DNA of 6,788 nt from the NCBI GenBank assembly GCA_023434465.1, contig JAEYSQ010000034.1, positions 1 to 6,788 of the forward strand. Reading direction: 5' to 3'. Source of the stretch: Actinomycetes bacterium (lineage in GTDB: Bacteria; Actinomycetota; Thermoleophilia; Solirubrobacterales; 70-9). The notes under the pieces were generated by a model, which was given only the letters and a program-made list of their open reading frames with translations, did no database searches and was not told the DNA's origin. Of this stretch, positions 5,238 to 6,788 are shown one piece after another. The number at the start of each line of letters is the position of its first letter. The stretch's first letter is position 1. Position numbers and translations under genes: made by a program.

Positions 5238-6774
5238 CGTCGGGCCCCGGGGAGCGTTCGAACACCGTAACCGTGATCGGGTACAGGCCGCCGACAACTT
5301 CCTGGTATGCGGGGCGCCAGCCGGGCGGCACCTTCAGCGTCTCCGGACCGGTTCTAAGGCCGTTGCCCTCGAGGCCTTCCGCTCCGACCAGGGTCGCCAC
5401 GAACACTCGACGGTCGCCCCGGAACGCCGATTGCCACTGCTTCTGCGGGTCGGGCACCCTCGCTCCCGGCAGGAAGGGCGGAGGGCTGGCCGGCAGATTG
5501 ATCCGGAATTCGGGCCGGTCCGAACGCTCCAGATACGCGTCGAGCGGAGTGAGTGGCACCGGTGTGAGGTGGCTGACGTCGACTATTGCGTCGTCCGGGC
5601 CGGCATTCTCGTCGATGAAGGCCGCGGCGTCCGAGTAACGGAACTCGGAGCGTTCCGGGTCGGCCAGCCGGACCGAGCCGATCGCGAGCCCGGCCAGGAT
5701 GAGGACCAGGGCGGCCAACCCGGGCCGGCCCGCCCGCCGGACCCCGAGCCCGGCCAGCAGCGGCAGACCGATCCACGCCGCGGCCAGATTGCGACCCCCG
5801 AACGTGTCGGTGCCGACCAGCCCGGCCAGTAGCGAACCGACCGGTGTCGCCAGGACCAGGATAAAAACCAGGACCAGGTTCGCTCCGGGGCGGGCCGAAA
5901 CCGTGCGCCGTCGGATCGCCAAGGCGACGCCTGCGATACAGACAAGCACTCCGGCGACGATCAGCCACACATCCACCCGTCCCGACAGTGACCACTGCCC
6001 GGCGCTGATCTCCCAGAAGAGAAGCTGCTCGACCGCGGTCCGCTTGGCCTCGAATCCGTAGCCCTGGAGGCTCTCCAGCAGTTTGGTCGTCGGCGAGCCG
6101 GTGTCGGCCCTGAGTCCACCGATCCACGGCAGGTAGAGCAGGGCGGCCGCGAGGTTGGCAACAAGCGCGCGGGATCTAGCCGAGGGGTGCGCGAAGATCA
6201 ACCACCCAAACTGGCCGAGGAGCAGGAACACGCCCGTGTAGTGCGAGTACATCGCACCGACCGACGCCAGTCCGTAGAGGACCCACCAGCGGGCCTCCCC
6301 CGTTCGGGTCCCCCGCAGCATCGCCCAGGTCGAGAACGCCAGAAAGAACAGCATCACCGCGTAGCCGCGGCCGTTGCCCGAGAAGTAGACGAGGATCGGT
6401 GCCAGCGCCACGACCGCGGTAGCGATGGCCGCGACCCGACGGTCGAATAACTCTCGCCCTAGCAGCCACATCACCGGCAGTAGCCCGATCCCCGCCAGCA
6501 GCGACGGCAGCCGGATCGCCTCCGGCGCCGACCACGCCTGAGCGGCGAACCAGGACAGGACGAAATTGAGCGGCGGACTGATCTCGGCGTCGCTTCGGAC
6601 CAGGTCCACAACCTCCCCGAGGCTCCGGTCCCGGACGATCCAGAGGGTGGAAAGCTCATCCCCGACCAACGACTGCCCGAACACTTTGAACCGGAGAACG
6701 ATCCCGGCCAGGACGATCACGCCGAAAACCGCGTACGCGACCCGGACCCGGGTTATCCACCCCCCCTCCGACAT
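5230..6774 (-). CDS. GT-C-type polytopic membrane glycosyltransferase (ArnT/PMT-like)
   Basis: A 514-residue integral membrane protein resembling the GT-C superfamily (GT39/GT83, ArnT- or protein O-mannosyltransferase-like). These enzymes move a sugar from a polyprenyl-phosphate carrier to an acceptor on the outer face of the membrane. Residues 10-29 are the first membrane helix. VGDELST (37-43) in the first external loop carries the acidic pair expected for the catalytic base and metal region. ISPPLNF (65-71), RLPSLLAG (88-95) and GRGYAVMLFFLA (135-146) are further landmarks of the family. About ten to twelve hydrophobic segments run to residue 370. Residues 370-514 form a soluble, probably external domain rich in Pro and charged residues. 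ATG at 6774 is preceded by GGGGA at a suitable distance, but the frame stays open to the window edge, so an upstream start is possible. It heads the visible part of the right unit. The sugar and acceptor are unknown. Confidence 0.86.
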   Translation of the reverse strand: MSEGGWITRVRVAYAVFGVIVLAGIVLRFKVFGQSLVGDELSTLWIVRDRSLGEVVDLVRSDAEISPPLNFVLSWFAAQAWSAPEAIRLPSLLAGIGLLPVMWLLGRELFDRRVAAIATAVVALAPILVYFSGNGRGYAVMLFFLAFSTWAMLRGTRTGEARWWVLYGLASVGAMYSHYTGVFLLLGQFGWLIFAHPSARSRALVANLAAALLYLPWIGGLRADTGSPTTKLLESLQGYGFEAKRTAVEQLLFWEISAGQWSLSGRVDVWLIVAGVLVCIAGVALAIRRRTVSARPGANLVLVFILVLATPVGSLLAGLVGTDTFGGRNLAAAWIGLPLLAGLGVRRAGRPGLAALVLILAGLAIGSVRLADPERSEFRYSDAAAFIDENAGPDDAIVDVSHLTPVPLTPLDAYLERSDRPEFRINLPASPPPFLPGARVPDPQKQWQSAFRGDRRVFVATLVGAEGLEGNGLRTGPETLKVPPGWRPAYQEVVGGLYPITVTVFERSPGPDDE

Positions 6775-6788
6775 CGGCTCGTCCCCGT

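Noticed and set aside
4515..5270. A 251-codon open frame on the plus strand opposite the methyltransferase gene.
   Set aside because: It is a His/Asp/Gly-rich shadow without domains; the minus strand carries a full set of methyltransferase motifs.
5238..5297. Longer N-terminus (20 extra residues) for the methyltransferase gene from an ATG at 5297.
   Set aside because: The extra residues are Arg/Cys-rich without family resemblance and lie entirely inside the upstream gene; the ATG at 5237 gives a standard 8-nt overlap.
1..6788. Defence system, CRISPR array, mobile element or tRNA/rRNA.
   Set aside because: I saw no regularly spaced repeats, transposase or integrase motifs, terminal repeats, nuclease or toxin signatures, or structural RNA; all genes fit a glycan-modification locus.

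Overview
The window is dense, roughly two-thirds G+C by eye, with one- to eight-base gene overlaps and almost no intergenic space. Base composition, GTG start use and the protein families suggest a high-GC actinobacterium, possibly a soil Thermoleophilia/Solirubrobacterales lineage. No rRNA, tRNA or marker gene is present, so that placement is an inference only.

Layout. Three transcription units can be seen. (1) At the right, a minus-strand unit encodes a polytopic GT-C-type membrane glycosyltransferase (5230-6774), a class I SAM methyltransferase overlapping it by 8 nt (4539-5237), and a family-2-like glycosyltransferase (3601-4512). (2) One plus-strand gene (2605-3570) encodes a methyltransferase-like protein with a coiled C-terminal tail. 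It converges on unit 1 across a 30-nt gap holding a perfect 9-bp hairpin. (3) At the left, a minus-strand unit is divergent from that gene across only 34 nt. It holds two tandem, paralogous hexapeptide-repeat acyltransferases (1965-2570 and 1343-1963), a PhyH-type Fe(II)/2-oxoglutarate dioxygenase with a long N-terminal extension (210-1280), and the first 70 codons of a further gene (1-210) whose N-terminus resembles that of the dioxygenase.

How the genes fit together. Glycosyltransferases, methyltransferases, O-/N-acyltransferases and a small-molecule dioxygenase side by side are typical of a cell-surface glycan or glycolipid assembly and decoration locus. The likely division of labour is sugar transfer at the membrane (GT-C) and in the cytoplasm (GT2-like), followed by acylation, methylation and hydroxylation of sugar or lipid parts. 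No polymerase, flippase or nucleotide-sugar enzyme lies in the window, so the product cannot be named.

I found no CRISPR array, insertion sequence, RNA gene or clear new defence system. The points most worth a second look are the N-terminal module shared by two adjacent proteins, the recent-looking acyltransferase duplication with altered serine-acetyltransferase residues, and a possible back-to-back -10 promoter with near-leaderless starts.
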